In this document: positions 25,101 to 32,145 of the stretch, piece after piece
How the letters are laid out: every line of letters starts with the position of its first letter
How positions within the stretch are numbered: position 1 is the first letter of the stretch
Assembly (NCBI GenBank): GCA_035687045.1
Contig: DASRYU010000132.1
Coordinates: 1-35,858 of the forward strand
DNA length: 35,858 nt
DNA from: JAJPHT01 sp035687045
Lineage (GTDB): Archaea > Thermoplasmatota > SW-10-69-26 > JACQPN01 > JAJPHT01
Direction of reading: 5' to 3'
The notes under the pieces: model-generated
The model's database searches: none
What the model was told of the DNA's origin: nothing
Seen by the model: only the letters and a program-made list of their open reading frames with translations
Program-made: the position numbers and the translations under genes

Positions 25101-26124
25101 CACCGGCTACGCCTCCATCGACGAGATCAAGGACCGGCCGCTCCACTACGCCGTGCACTTCCGGAAGCCCGACGGCTCGCCGTATCCGATGGAGGAATGC
25201 CCCATCGACCGCGCGAACGCGGAGATCAAGCCGCTCAAGAACCAGCGCGAGATCTTCTGCCGCAAGGACGGCACGCTCTTCCCGGTCGAGTACAACGTGG
25301 CCCCCGTCGTGCGCGGCGGCCAGAACCTCGGCGTCGTCCTCGAGGTGCGCGACATCAGCGAGCGCCTCGCGACGGAGGAGGAGCTTCGGACGCGCGCCGA
25401 GGTCCTCGCGAAGCTCACGGACAAGCTCGCCCGCAGCAACAAGGAGCTTGACCAGTTCGCCTACATCACCTCGCACGACCTCAAGGCGCCGCTCCGCGGC
25501 ATCGCAAACCTCTCGCGCTGGATCGAGGAGGACCTCGCGTCGCACATCACGCCGTCGACGCGCGAGCACCTCGACCTGCTGCGCGGGCGCGTGAACCGCA
25601 TGGAGGCGCTCATCGACGCCATCCTCGAATACTCGCGCGTCGGCCGCGTCCGCACGCGCCCCGAGCCCGTCGACGCGGGGAAGCTTGTCGACGATATCGC
25701 GGACCTCGTGGCGCCGCCGGCCGGCTTCAGCATCCGCCGCGAGGGGACGCTCCCGGTCGTCGTCACGGAGAAGACGCGCCTCCAGCAGGTGATGATGAAC
25801 CTCATCACGAACGCGATCAAGCACCACCACGACCGCCCCAACGGCGTGGTCAGCGTGAGCGCGGAGGACGAGGGCGCCTTCTGGAGGTTCCGCGTCAAGG
25901 ACAACGGGCCCGGCATCGACCCGCGCTTCCACGAGAAGATCTTCGTGATCTTCCAGACGCTCGAGCCGCGCGACAAGGTCGAAGGCACGGGCATCGGGCT
26001 CGCGCTCGTCAAGAAGATCGTCGAGAGCTACGGCGGCTCCGTCGGCATCGAGAGCGCGGTCGGACAGGGCTCGACGTTCCACTTCACGTGGCCCAAGACA
26101 CTGCCGGAGGAGAAGGACCAATGA
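22195..26124 (+). CDS. Large multi-PAS/GAF sensor histidine kinase
   Basis: The 1309-residue cytoplasmic protein (no membrane helix seen) has, in order: a degenerate PAS (about 24-120), a GAF domain (about 125-290) and six further PAS domains with PAC ends (about 300-420, 425-545, 550-680, 685-805, 810-930, 935-1070), a helix, then HisKA with SHDLKAPLRGI (His1094) and HATPase with NLITNAIKHHHD (Asn1206), DNGPGID (Asp1236) and GTGIGLAL. Two PAS domains carry a conserved CPI motif (DCPIYQA and ECPIDRA). It should autophosphorylate on His1094 and pass phosphate to the overlapping receiver gene. Each PAS could bind a different ligand. Confidence 0.92.
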   Translation: MPPELTVRTQADDDPLTPIGGGRWRADATMTRFQAVSPGLVERLGIPLSRWQEEAGLWYERVHPGDRDAVLRQRAQRHDHTAEYRFIAGDGRVLWLRESVRFAGDAVESTVLDVTSERRAQDLLAWQTAVLDKLASGAPLREALDAICLEAERRSEPGHAYSVLLVGADGKALRHGSAPSLPEAYNRAIDGLAIGPDVGSCGAAAHLRAPVVAEDIATDARWAAFRPLTSKLPYRACWSYPIVSAQGDLLGTWAVYRVRPGAPTPADIEIVSTATRLAAIAIDRDRSSRSTRVTEERFRLVARATNDTIWDWDLRTNDLWWNENFTSMFGYRLDEIETSIDSWTNRIHPEDLPRVKSSIHAAIEGTELTWHDEYRFRRKDGGYSLILDRGFIIRDDRGHAVRMVGSMMDLTERKAVQAELERTRHNLELILQNAGEGVYGVDAEGTTTFMNEAALKMLGLRQEEAVGRKLHDVIHHTHPNGARYHAVDCPIYQAAHGGPGASVKHEFFYHKDGTAIPVEYVTKPIHDGGRVVGAVTVFTDVRARRRAERELRESRERLDVALNAAQLGAWDLDLTTDKAVRSLRHDQIFGYATLQEEWGAERFFGHVVPEHREPVKAAFDDAFRNGRLTFECEIVRADGQRAWITAQGTVLYDGGKPVRMLGVVADITDRKRSDEALRESEARYRFLADNARDMITRSSPDGRLLYVSPAAKRILGYEPHELIGRVGMELVHPEDVERIRRERTEIVASDDARTVTLRFRRKDGSYVWLEAVAQAVHDPKTGALVELVGASRDVTERKRAEESLRQSEERLRAAITASSTGTFRWDIETSALEWDENLDRLFGLPPGKTARQLDQFTSLVHPDDRPAVLAALEKCVKEGSDFDLTFRVVWPDGSIHWLLDRGSMVRDAEGRPRYMTGACTDITARKQVEDELRYQRDLTQTIAENAGSALFMMDAKGYPIFLNDAASKLTGYASIDEIKDRPLHYAVHFRKPDGSPYPMEECPIDRANAEIKPLKNQREIFCRKDGTLFPVEYNVAPVVRGGQNLGVVLEVRDISERLATEEELRTRAEVLAKLTDKLARSNKELDQFAYITSHDLKAPLRGIANLSRWIEEDLASHITPSTREHLDLLRGRVNRMEALIDAILEYSRVGRVRTRPEPVDAGKLVDDIADLVAPPAGFSIRREGTLPVVVTEKTRLQQVMMNLITNAIKHHHDRPNGVVSVSAEDEGAFWRFRVKDNGPGIDPRFHEKIFVIFQTLEPRDKVEGTGIGLALVKKIVESYGGSVGIESAVGQGSTFHFTWPKTLPEEKDQ

Positions 26125-26537
26125 CAGACAAGATGGTGAACATCCTTCTCGTCGAGGACGACGAGATCGACGTCATGAACGTCAAGCGGGCGTTCAAGAA
26201 GAACAACATCATGAACCCGCTCGAGGTGGCGTCGAACGGCCTCGAGGCGCTGGAGCTTCTCCGGGGCAAGACGGTGTCGCGCGAGCGGCGCCTCGTGCTC
26301 CTGGACCTCAACATGCCCAAGATGGGCGGGATCGAGTTCCTGCGCGAGCTGCGAGCGGACCCGGAGCTTCGCCCGATCCCCGTCGTGGTCCTCACGACGT
26401 CGAACGAGGAGCGCGACCGCGTCGAAGCGTACAACCTGAACGTCGCCGGCTACATCCTGAAGCCCGTCACGCTCACGAGCTTCATGGAGACGATGGCGAC
26501 GCTCAACAAGTATTGGATGCTGAGCGAATTCCCATGA
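26121..26537 (+). CDS. Single-domain response regulator (Rcp1-like receiver)
   Basis: The 138-residue receiver domain has the acidic pocket VEDDEID (Asp13, Asp14), phosphoacceptor Asp62 in LLDLNMPKMGG, Thr92/Thr93 in VVLTTSNEERD, and Lys114 in YILKPV. The ending, with SFMETMATLNKYW, is typical of Rcp1-type regulators that pair with phytochrome-like or PAS kinases and have no output domain. Its ATG overlaps the kinase stop as ATGA, with GGAGGAG eight bases upstream. It probably relays phosphate between the flanking kinases. Confidence 0.93.
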   Translation: MTDKMVNILLVEDDEIDVMNVKRAFKKNNIMNPLEVASNGLEALELLRGKTVSRERRLVLLDLNMPKMGGIEFLRELRADPELRPIPVVVLTTSNEERDRVEAYNLNVAGYILKPVTLTSFMETMATLNKYWMLSEFP

Positions 26538-28726
26538 TGCGACGCGCGGAGGCCGACGCGGACGTCGAGGTCGTCACGACCAAGGCGCCGCTGCGCATCC
26601 TCGTGGTCGACGACGACAAGGTCGACCGCCTCAACGTGCGCCGGGGGCTGCGCGCCGCCGGCTTCGACGTCGAGGTCGACGAGTCCGACAGCTACGCCGA
26701 CGCCACCGCGCGCATCGCCAGCGTCCCCTACGACGCCGTCTTCCTCGACTACTTCCTCCCCGACGGCACGGGCCTCGCCTTCCTGCAGCACGCGCGCGGC
26801 TCCGGCATCCGCTACCCCTTCATCGTCCTCACCGGGCAAGGCGACGAGCAGACCGCCGTCGAGATCATGAAGGCGGGAGCGACCGACTACGTCCCCAAGG
26901 CGCACGCGACGCCCGAGCGCCTCGCGGGGTGCCTGAGGAGCGCGCTCCGCGTGCACGCGGCCGAGAAGCAGGCGATGCTCGCGGAGCAGGAGCGCGCCCG
27001 CGCCCTCGTGCTCGAGCGGCTCGCGCGCGACGCGGCGGAGGCCGCGCAGCGCCGGCTCGCCTTCCTCGCCGAGGCGAGCGCGATGGCGAGCGCCTCGCTC
27101 GACTACGAGACGACGCTCGAGAACGTCGCGCGCCTCGCCGTCCCCACGCTGGCCGACTGGTGCTTCGTCGACCTCCTCCAGCCCGACGGCTCCTTCGAGC
27201 GCGTCGCCGTGTCGCACCAGGACCCCGAGAAGGCGTCGCTCGCGAAGCGCCTGCGCCGACGCTACGACCCGATGCCCGACGCCCCGCACGGCATCAGCCG
27301 CGTGATGGCGACGGGGCGCAGCGAGGTGATGACGCACACGCCCGACTGGGTCCTCGTGGCGCTCGCGCGCGACGCGGAGGACCTCGAGGCGATGCGCGAG
27401 CTCGCGCCGTGCAGCCTGATGACGGTCCCGCTCATCGCGCGCGGCCGCACGCTGGGCGCCATCACGTTCATCTCCAGCGTCGAGTCGCGCTACACGCAGC
27501 CCGACCTCGAGGTCGCGGAGGCGCTCGCCTACCGCGCGGCGCTCGCGGTCGACAACGCGCGCCTCTTCTCCGACGCGAAGCAGGCGGAGGAGCGGCTGCG
27601 CCACCAGCTCGACTTCACGACCGCCATCACGAGCAGCCTCGCGGAGGGTGTCTGCGCCCTCGACCGCGAGGGGCGCATCGTCTTCGCCAATCCCGCCGCC
27701 GAGCAGATCCTGCGCGCGCCGACCGGTTCGCTCCGCGGCCGCGCCTTCGACGACATCGTCCACGAGCATGGCAAGGACGTGCGCTGCCCCCTCATCGCCG
27801 CCGTCCTCGAAGGCAGCATCCTCCGCGTCGACGAGGACACCTTCGCCGCGAACGACGGGGGCCGCGTGCCGGTGTCGTACGTCGTCGGCCCCATCGTGAG
27901 CGGCGGCGTCGTCACCGGCTGCGTCCTCGCGTTCCACGACGCCACCGCCCGCCGGCGCGCCGAGGCGGAGCTCGAGGCCTCGCGCCGCCAGCTCGCGCAG
28001 AGCGAGAAGCTCTCCGCGCTGGGCACGCTCGTCTCGGGCGTCGCGCACGAGCTGCGCACGCCGCTCACCTACCTCACGAACAACCTCTTCCTTCTGCAGG
28101 CGCGCATGGAGGCCGCCGCGCGCGAGGACCCGCGGGTCGCGCCGCTCGTCGCGGACACGCAGCGCTTCTCGCAGGCGATGCTTGACGGCGTCGACCGCAT
28201 CAACGCCCTCGTGAAGGACCTGCGCCCCTTCGCGAACACCGAGGCGCGGCGCGTGCCTTCGGGGCTGCACGACGTCGTGGCGGGCGCCGTGGCGCTCTTC
28301 ACCGCGACGCAGCGCGGCCGCGTCGAGGTCGTCTCCGACCTGCAGCCGACCCCGCCGCTCGCGCTCGACCGCGGCCAGCTCCAGCGCGTCGTCATCAACC
28401 TCCTCGTGAACGCGGCGGACGCCATGCCGCGCGGGGGCCGCGTCCGCGTCTCCACGCGCGCCGTCGGCGACGACGTCTTCCTCGAGGTGGAGGACGAGGG
28501 GACGGGCATCCCGCCCGAGGTCGAGGCGCGCATCTTCGACCCGTTCTTCACGACGAAAGCGGACGGCACCGGCCTCGGCCTCGCCATCACGCGCCGCATC
28601 GTCGAGGCGCACGGCGGCGAGGTCGGCTATCGTACGAAGGTGGGGCGCGGCACGACGTTCACGGTGCGCCTCCCGCTCCGCGACGCCCCGTCGGCGGCCC
28701 TCGCCGCCGCCACGACAACCCCCTGA
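26534..28726 (+). CDS. REC-GAF-PAS hybrid sensor histidine kinase
   Basis: The 730-residue protein starts with a receiver domain (LVVDDDKVD, Asp72 in VFLDYFLPDGTG, Lys in YVPKAH), then a coiled-coil, a GAF domain (about 165-345), a PAS domain (about 360-475) with a CPL variant of the CPI motif, HisKA with VAHELRTPLTYL (His505), and HATPase with NLLVNAADAMPRGG, EDEGTGIPPE and GTGLGLAI. It can receive phosphate on its N-terminal receiver and act as a kinase. Its ATG overlaps the receiver gene stop (ATGA), so three signalling genes form one operon. It belongs to the NtrB-like class by its DAMPRGG N-box. Confidence 0.92.
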   Translation: MMRRAEADADVEVVTTKAPLRILVVDDDKVDRLNVRRGLRAAGFDVEVDESDSYADATARIASVPYDAVFLDYFLPDGTGLAFLQHARGSGIRYPFIVLTGQGDEQTAVEIMKAGATDYVPKAHATPERLAGCLRSALRVHAAEKQAMLAEQERARALVLERLARDAAEAAQRRLAFLAEASAMASASLDYETTLENVARLAVPTLADWCFVDLLQPDGSFERVAVSHQDPEKASLAKRLRRRYDPMPDAPHGISRVMATGRSEVMTHTPDWVLVALARDAEDLEAMRELAPCSLMTVPLIARGRTLGAITFISSVESRYTQPDLEVAEALAYRAALAVDNARLFSDAKQAEERLRHQLDFTTAITSSLAEGVCALDREGRIVFANPAAEQILRAPTGSLRGRAFDDIVHEHGKDVRCPLIAAVLEGSILRVDEDTFAANDGGRVPVSYVVGPIVSGGVVTGCVLAFHDATARRRAEAELEASRRQLAQSEKLSALGTLVSGVAHELRTPLTYLTNNLFLLQARMEAAAREDPRVAPLVADTQRFSQAMLDGVDRINALVKDLRPFANTEARRVPSGLHDVVAGAVALFTATQRGRVEVVSDLQPTPPLALDRGQLQRVVINLLVNAADAMPRGGRVRVSTRAVGDDVFLEVEDEGTGIPPEVEARIFDPFFTTKADGTGLGLAITRRIVEAHGGEVGYRTKVGRGTTFTVRLPLRDAPSAALAAATTTP

Positions 28727-28772
28727 GGTCCTCAGCCGGCGTTCTTGCACCCGAAGGCGAGCTTCCGGCGTG

Positions 28773-28898
28773 ATGTTCGAGCTACGGGCTGGGCTCCTCG
28801 TCGCCCCCGTGTGCGGCACCTGCCTCCGATCCTCCGCGGAATGCGCCTGCGGCGCCATGATGCACGGCGGGCATCGCCACTTCCTCGCTCAGGCCTGA
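28773..28898 (+). CDS. Small Cys/His-rich putative zinc-binding protein
   Basis: A 41-residue frame with VCGTCLRSSAECACG followed by MMHGGHRH, i.e. CxxC and CxC pairs plus three His, a pattern seen in very small metal-binding proteins. Third positions are mostly G/C. No family recognised, no clear RBS, and it overlaps the end of the BrkB gene by ten bases, so it may be chance. Confidence 0.35.
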   Translation: MFELRAGLLVAPVCGTCLRSSAECACGAMMHGGHRHFLAQA

Positions 28899-29929
28899 GG
28901 GCGCCGGGACCCGCGCGGCGGCGCCCGCTTCGTCCCCTCGTTCTCCGGCTCCGACTGTTCTTCCACGACCGCCTCCTCGAGGGTGCGGGCGTCGTCCGAC
29001 TCGCGCACGTGCGAGCCGTAGCGATTGGCGTACACCTGCGTCAGCTGCGCGCCGAAGAAGACGATCATGCCCGAGTAGTAGACCCACACGAGCAGCACGA
29101 TGACCGCGCCCGCCGCGCCGTAGCGCGACGAGAGGGGCCCGGAGCCCAGGTAGTAGCCGAGCGCGAACTGCCCGACCACGAAGAGGAGCGCGGTGACGAG
29201 CCCGCCCACGAGGACGTCGCGCCACGCGACGCGCGCGTCGGGGATGAACTTGAACATCGCGGCGAACACGAAGCCGACGACGACGAGCGAGACGAGGAAG
29301 TTCACGACCTGGAGCACGAGCTCCGCGCCTGGGAACGCGGCGCTGACGTAGTCGCCCATGGCCGCGAGCCCCGCGCTCACGACGAGCGTCACAAGAAGCA
29401 GGAAGCCCGTCCCCACGACGCCCGCGAAGCTCAGGAAGTTCTTGCGCACAAGGGTCGCGAGCTTCGCCTTCCAGCCCACGGCCTTCTTCGCCTCGACCTC
29501 CCAGATGCGGTTGAGCGCATCCTTGAGCTGCGCGAACACCGCGCCCGCCGAGAAGAGCAGCACGACAAGACCGATGACGGTGCCGAGGATGCCCACGCGC
29601 TCGCGGTCCGCGCCAGTAAGGAGCGCCGTGAGCCCCTCCGCGCCCGCCTCGCCGGTGAGCTTCGAGACCTGCGAAAGCACCGCCTCGCGCGCGGCCTCCG
29701 CGCCAAACGCCAGCGCCGCGATGCCGATCGCCAGCACGAGAAGCGGGCCCATCGCGAAGAGCGTGTAGTACGCCAGCGCCGCCGCCTGCTTGGGCGACTT
29801 GTCCTCCACGAACTCCTTCGCGCTCGCCTTCAGCAGGTCGAGCACCTCGCTGGGACGCCAGCGGAACGACCGACGGTCCGCGTCGTCCTCCGGCAGAGGC
29901 TCGTGCGACGCCTTGTGCTTCATCGACAC
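28889..29929 (-). CDS. YihY/BrkB family membrane protein
   Basis: The 346-residue protein has six membrane helices and the family pattern QAAALAYYTLFAMGPLLVLA, a periplasm-side loop, LKDALNRIWEVEAKK, FLSFAGVVGTGFLLLV, then FKFIPDARVAWRDVLVGGLV and GAVIVLLVWVYYSGMIVFFG, ending with AQLTQVYA. The family was once called ribonuclease BN, wrongly; its transport role is still unknown. Charged cytoplasmic tails flank the core. GTG 29929 or ATG 29923 can start it. Confidence 0.93.
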   Translation of the reverse strand: MSMKHKASHEPLPEDDADRRSFRWRPSEVLDLLKASAKEFVEDKSPKQAAALAYYTLFAMGPLLVLAIGIAALAFGAEAAREAVLSQVSKLTGEAGAEGLTALLTGADRERVGILGTVIGLVVLLFSAGAVFAQLKDALNRIWEVEAKKAVGWKAKLATLVRKNFLSFAGVVGTGFLLLVTLVVSAGLAAMGDYVSAAFPGAELVLQVVNFLVSLVVVGFVFAAMFKFIPDARVAWRDVLVGGLVTALLFVVGQFALGYYLGSGPLSSRYGAAGAVIVLLVWVYYSGMIVFFGAQLTQVYANRYGSHVRESDDARTLEEAVVEEQSEPENEGTKRAPPRGSRRPQA

Positions 29930-29997
29930 GCCGTCGCGCGCGAGGCTGAAAACGGATGCTGCCCCCTCGTCGATGCCCGCGCGCCCCCTGACGAATC

Positions 29998-30006
29998 GTT
30001 AAATAG
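29998..30006. promoter_or_regulatory. TATA-like element between brkB-like gene and tRNA-Pro
   Basis: GTTAAATAG on the plus strand (CTATTTAAC on the minus) is the best TATA match in the gap. It lies about 60 bases before the tRNA and about 70 before the membrane protein gene, so it could serve either or both, leaving leaders on each side. Confidence 0.5.
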
Positions 30007-30064
30007 GGCGACCCGGATAGCGCGGCACCCCAGCCGGGCGGTCCCCGCACGGCGCGTTCTCCAC

Positions 30065-30137
30065 GGGTCCGTGGGGTAGCTTGGTATCCTTGGTGCTTGG
30101 GGTGCACTTGACTCCAGTTCAAATCTGGACGGACCCA
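30065..30137 (+). tRNA. tRNA-Pro (anticodon GGG)
   Basis: A full cloverleaf is visible: acceptor stem GGGTCCG / CGGACCC, D arm GGGG-TAGCTTGGTA-TCCT, anticodon stem GGTGC / GCACT with loop TTGGGGT (anticodon GGG), short variable region TGAC, T arm TCCAG-TTCAAAT-CTGGA and discriminator A. No intron and no encoded CCA. It decodes CCC and CCT. Downstream sequence can pair with its 3' acceptor strand. Confidence 0.95.
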
Positions 30138-30142
30138 CTTCT

Positions 30143-30170
30143 CTGCCTTCAGCCTGCGGGCTGAAGGCAG
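30143..30170 (+). terminator. Perfect 12-bp hairpin after tRNA-Pro (terminator or processing signal)
   Basis: CTGCCTTCAGCC at 30143-30154 pairs perfectly with GGCTGAAGGCAG at 30159-30170 around the loop TGCG. There is no T tract after it, so termination is not certain; 3' processing or a regulatory role are alternatives. Confidence 0.5.
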
Positions 30171-30193
30171 GAATGTGGGCCCGTCCGCTCGAC

Positions 30194-30239
30194 AAGGACC
30201 GGACCCTTCGGGCCCTCGCGCGCTTCGCGCGCGGTCCTT
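30194..30239 (+). other. Predicted three-way-junction RNA structure
   Basis: Closing stem AAGGACC (30194-30200) / GGTCCTT (30233-30239) encloses two hairpins with TTC loops: GGACCC / GGGCCC (30201-30206 with 30210-30215, one mismatch) and GCGCGC / GCGCGC (30218-30223 with 30227-30232). The region 30171-30407 has no supported gene; this fold is its main content. Confidence 0.5.
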
Positions 30240-30407
30240 CTCTCACCACCTACCGCGGTGGGCGCGCAGGGACTGTGGCGTCGCGGGGCGCACAAGGACG
30301 TGATGACGCACGCGGCGCGCGGCGGCTCGTGGACGTGACGGTCCGCGCGGAGCGCGCGCTGGCGTGCGAGAGAAAGATGACGAAAAAACGGCGGCGGCGC
30401 TGAGGGT

Positions 30408-30626
30408 TCAGCGCACGCGGAGGCGGACGACGTCCGCGTCGACCCCGTCGACGTCCTCGACGCCGACGCGGCGGATGGGCACGTTGGCACGTGCGCCGTC
30501 GCTCACGACGAGGAACTTCACGCGGCTGTGCGTGTACAGTCCGACGTCGACGACCGTGCCGAGGCTGCTCCCCGAGCCGTCGACGGCCTCCTTGCCGAGC
30601 ACCATGTCGGGTTCGATGGCGTGCAT
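30408..30626 (-). CDS. Stand-alone PRC-barrel protein
   Basis: The 72-residue product reads DMVLGKEAVDGSGSSLGTVV, then VKFLVVSDGARANVPIRRVG and ends with VDADVVRLRVR, a single PRC-barrel domain. Stand-alone PRC-barrels are common in archaea; in haloarchaea, CdpB proteins of this type link SepF in cell division, while others bind ribosomal or photosynthetic partners. Which role applies here is unknown. ATG 30626 is supported by a TATA box at 30660-30666; the longer open frame upstream of it lacks the codon pattern. Confidence 0.85.
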   Translation of the reverse strand: MHAIEPDMVLGKEAVDGSGSSLGTVVDVGLYTHSRVKFLVVSDGARANVPIRRVGVEDVDGVDADVVRLRVR

Positions 30627-30659
30627 CCGAATGTCCGACCGGACCTGGCGCTGGGGGAA

Positions 30660-30666
30660 GATATAG
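30660..30666 (-). promoter_or_regulatory. TATA box for the PRC-barrel gene
   Basis: GATATAG on the plus strand (CTATATC on the minus) lies 34-40 bases before ATG 30626, predicting a leader of about ten bases. Confidence 0.5.
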
Positions 30667-30721
30667 TTGCTTTCTACGGTGGGAAACCGAGACGGCGTCC
30701 GTTCTAATCGACAGGGACGGA

Positions 30722-30749
30722 ACACGAAGAACTCCCTGTAGGCAGGGAG
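30722..30749 (-). terminator. Hairpin plus T-rich stretch downstream of sod
   Basis: On the minus strand, CTCCCTG / CAGGGAG (30743-30749 with 30732-30738, loop CCTA) is followed by TTCTTCGTGTT, located 40-65 bases after the superoxide dismutase stop. It could end that message before the PRC-barrel promoter. Confidence 0.5.
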
Positions 30750-30787
30750 GCGGGCGCCGCCGCTGGACGCCCGCGGGGAACGCGCGG

Positions 30788-31423
30788 CTACTGCTTGCGC
30801 GCCGAGGCGTAGAGCTCGCTGACCTTGGACCAGTTCACGACGTCCCACCAGGCCGCGAGGTAATCCGCGCGCTTGTTCTGGTACTTCAGGTAGTACGCGT
30901 GCTCCCAGACGTCGACGCCGAGGATGGGCGTGCCCGTCTTCTCGGCGAGGCCCTGCATGAGCGGGTTGTCCTGGTTGGGCGTCGAGGTGACCTCGAGCTT
31001 GCCCTGCGCGTTGACGATGATCCAGGCCCAGCCGCTGCCGAAGCGCTTCATGCCGGCGTCGCTGACGGCGGCCTTGAGCTTCTCCATCCCGCCGAGGTCC
31101 GCGTCGATGGCGCGCGCGAGGTCGCCGCTGGGGGAGCCGCCCTTCCCCTTCGGGGCCATGATCTCCCAGAAGAGGCTGTGGTTGTAGTGGCCGCCGCCGT
31201 TGTTGCGGACGGGGCCCTTGATGTCGGCGGGAAGCTCGTTGACGCGGCGGCAGAGCTCCTCGATGGACTTGCCGCTCCAGTCGTTCTTCCCCTCGAGCGC
31301 CTTGTTCAGGTTGTCCACGTAGGCCTTGTGGTGGCGCCCGTGGTGGATCTCCATCGTCGTCTTGTCCACGGCGGGCTCGAGCGCGTCGTGCGCGTACGGA
31401 AGGTCTGGAAGCTTGAACGTCAT
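30788..31423 (-). CDS. sod: Superoxide dismutase, Mn/Fe family (Mn-type signature)
   Basis: Converts superoxide to oxygen and hydrogen peroxide. The 211-residue product has metal ligands His27 (MEIHHGRHH), His82 (HYNHSLFW), Asp171 and His175 (DVWEHAYY). The Gly pair in NNGGGHYNH and Gln151 in NQDNPL match Mn-type rather than Fe-type enzymes, though cambialistic use is possible. ATG 31423 gives the standard N-terminus FKLPDLPYAHDALEP. A TATA box precedes it. There is no export signal, so it acts in the cytoplasm. It implies exposure to oxygen. Confidence 0.97.
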   Translation of the reverse strand: MTFKLPDLPYAHDALEPAVDKTTMEIHHGRHHKAYVDNLNKALEGKNDWSGKSIEELCRRVNELPADIKGPVRNNGGGHYNHSLFWEIMAPKGKGGSPSGDLARAIDADLGGMEKLKAAVSDAGMKRFGSGWAWIIVNAQGKLEVTSTPNQDNPLMQGLAEKTGTPILGVDVWEHAYYLKYQNKRADYLAAWWDVVNWSKVSELYASARKQ

Positions 31424-31457
31424 CGCGATACCCGACGGGGGCGATTCCGGTCCCTCG

Positions 31458-31463
31458 GTATAC
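31458..31463 (-). promoter_or_regulatory. TATA box for sod
   Basis: GTATAC lies 35-40 bases before ATG 31423 in an otherwise GC-rich gap; expected start site about 10-15 bases before the ATG. Confidence 0.45.
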
Positions 31464-31491
31464 GGGTTACGCCGCGGCGGCGCGCGGGCGC

Positions 31492-32013
31492 TCACGCGGG
31501 GGCGGCGCGCGCGCCCAGGAGCGCCGTCGCGAGCGCGGCCGCGAGGAGGGCGAGCGTGAGCGCGCCAAAGAGGCCCAGGAGGCCCGCGACCTTCTCGCCC
31601 GAGGCGACAAGAGCGAGCGTCAGCGCGAGGCACGCGGCCGGCACGAGCGACCAGCGCGCGAGGCGCCGCGCGCGCGGCGCGGGGGCGCGCAGCAGGAGCG
31701 CGGCGGTGGCGAAGGCGACGGAGGTCATGAGGAGGCCCGCCCACGCGGCGGCGCCCGGCAGCGCGTCGCTCGCGGCGAGCGTGCGGCCGCGCCAGCCGAC
31801 GACCGCGCCCGCGCCCGCCGCGCCGAGCAGCACGGCGAGGACGAGCACGAGGAGCGCGAGGCGAGCGGCCGGCCGCCACGCCGGCTCGCGCGCGAGGAGC
31901 GCGAACGCGGCGAGCGCCATCGCCCACGAGACGAAGAGCGCGGGCGCGTAGAGGAGCGGCAGCGCGTACGCGGCGGCGACGATGCCGAGCGGAACGGCCG
32001 CGCGCGCGTGCAC
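31492..32013 (-). CDS. Polytopic membrane protein of unknown function
   Basis: The 173-residue product has five or six hydrophobic segments, beginning PLGIVAAAYALPLLYAPALF and ending in GLFGALTLALLAAALATALL, with Arg-rich short loops. The codon pattern is typical, and this hydrophobic character is absent from the far longer open frame upstream of it, which is a shadow of plus-strand genes. GTG 32013 is used; GTG 32028 would add five residues. No family recognised. Confidence 0.6.
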   Translation of the reverse strand: MHARAAVPLGIVAAAYALPLLYAPALFVSWAMALAAFALLAREPAWRPAARLALLVLVLAVLLGAAGAGAVVGWRGRTLAASDALPGAAAWAGLLMTSVAFATAALLLRAPAPRARRLARWSLVPAACLALTLALVASGEKVAGLLGLFGALTLALLAAALATALLGARAAPA

Positions 32014-32114
32014 GCGGGAGGAGGCCACCGCGCCTGCTTCACGCCATCGGACGCGGCAGCGAGCGCCCCGCGTCGAACGCTCCGTGGAGTGCCCCGTCCA
32101 GGTAGACGCAAGAT

Positions 32115-32121
32115 GGATATG
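32115..32121 (+). promoter_or_regulatory. TATA-like element for the subtilase gene
   Basis: GGATATG is the AT-rich spot about 28 bases before ATG 32146, supporting that start and a leaderless message over the upstream ATG at 32113. Confidence 0.35.
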
Positions 32122-32145
32122 CCACGTCGCCGGGATAGCCCGCGT

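Noticed and set aside
29920..30249. Minus frame across tRNA-Pro with GPSRFELESSAPQAPR-like text
   Set aside because: It is the antisense translation of the tRNA and its flanks, a common false prediction.
30065..30400. Integration site of a mobile element at tRNA-Pro
   Set aside because: No integrase, transposase or direct repeat of the tRNA end is present; the downstream match is inverted.
30173..30403. Plus frame of 76 codons after tRNA-Pro
   Set aside because: It runs through the three-way-junction structure, lacks the usual codon pattern, and is better explained as non-coding RNA-like sequence.
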